The position numbers and the translations under genes are program-made. A stretch of 64,000 bases of DNA from Burkholderia latens. GTDB lineage: Bacteria; Pseudomonadota; Gammaproteobacteria; Burkholderiales; Burkholderiaceae. The stretch lies in the NCBI RefSeq assembly GCF_001718795.1, contig NZ_CP013435.1, positions 1,240,001-1,304,000 of the forward strand, given 5' to 3'. Shown one piece after another: positions 63,920 through 64,000 of this stretch (positions are counted from its first letter, which is position 1; the number at the start of each line of letters is the position of its first letter). A model generated the notes under the pieces. That model did no database searches, was not told the origin of the DNA, and saw only the letters and a program-made list of their open reading frames with translations.

Positions 63920-64000
63920 ATGTGCACGAATTACCGTGCTCCGGGCGAGGATCCGGGACTGAGCGAACTGAAGATCGACAGCTTCCGCGACCTGTACCGG
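63920..64000 (+). CDS. HMCES/YedK-family SOS peptidase-like protein (3' end outside)
   Basis: Only 27 residues are visible. They begin MCTNYRAPGE, in which Cys2 becomes the catalytic N-terminal Cys that crosslinks abasic sites in single-stranded DNA in YedK/HMCES. GGTGTCGG precedes the ATG. The SOS box upstream fits the family name. The gene runs to the last base in frame. Confidence 0.85.
   Translation, partial: MCTNYRAPGEDPGLSELKIDSFRDLYR

Noticed and set aside
63440-64000. Right attachment site (second copy of the tRNA 3' end)
   Set aside because: Searched by eye for GGTTCGAGTCCGG and CCCCGGCACCA; not present, so the phage continues past the window.

Overview
The window is very GC-rich and its gene content (RecD/ArfB, ThiC behind a TPP riboswitch, an exported Met-rich MxKDx protein, many EamA/MFS exporters) fits a beta-proteobacterium, most likely Burkholderia. 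The genus is inferred from codon bias and gene style, not tested. Bases 1-20155 are host chromosome. From about 20499 to the right edge lies a temperate phage with a contractile tail, integrated at the 3' end of a tRNA-Leu(UAA) gene that is itself split by a group I intron. The right attachment site is not in the window.

Host part: the 3' end of recD overlaps arfB, followed by an EAL phosphodiesterase, an EamA exporter, two small lipoproteins, and thiC with its TPP riboswitch and terminator. Next come a Met-rich MxKDx protein, a b-type cytochrome and a molybdopterin oxidoreductase, which resemble a hypochlorite/methionine-sulfoxide defence locus. They are followed by a HigBA-like toxin-antitoxin pair with a 20-bp palindrome, an EamA exporter and an MFS exporter. 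A leftward operon then encodes a LacI-type repressor, an ABC importer of the phosphonate/polyamine/iron type and a metallophosphoesterase.

Phage early region: int (rightward) and a helix-turn-helix excisionase candidate sit next to the tRNA. A leftward operon of about 9 kb (30903 to 21681) carries a YqaJ-type exonuclease, RecT annealase, a cytosine-C5 methyltransferase, an HNH nuclease, an ASCH protein and many small genes. It starts at a sigma70-like promoter overlapped by ATAC-N6-GTAT operators. The same operators lie between the S24-type repressor (31476-32201) and the rightward Cro-like gene. The rightward operon carries a DUF1376 replication protein with five iterons spaced about 22 bp inside its gene (a lambda-O-like origin), a second replication protein and RusA.

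Phage late region: terminase, portal (DUF1073), Mu-F-like protein, DUF2213 protease/scaffold, cement protein, DUF2184 capsid, neck proteins, DUF3383 sheath, DUF3277 tube and tail chaperones joined by a programmed -1 frameshift. These are followed by tape measure with tail lysozyme, baseplate hub, spike, gp25-like, J, DUF2612 protein and tail fibre. A leftward cassette (regulator, beta-propeller lipoprotein, O-acyltransferase) interrupts the late genes. Its promoter has a 17-bp palindrome exactly between -35 and -10. Lysis genes (membrane protein, holin-like, GH24 endolysin, overlapping Rz/Rz1 spanins) follow, and the window ends in an HMCES/YedK-family gene with a LexA-type box upstream.
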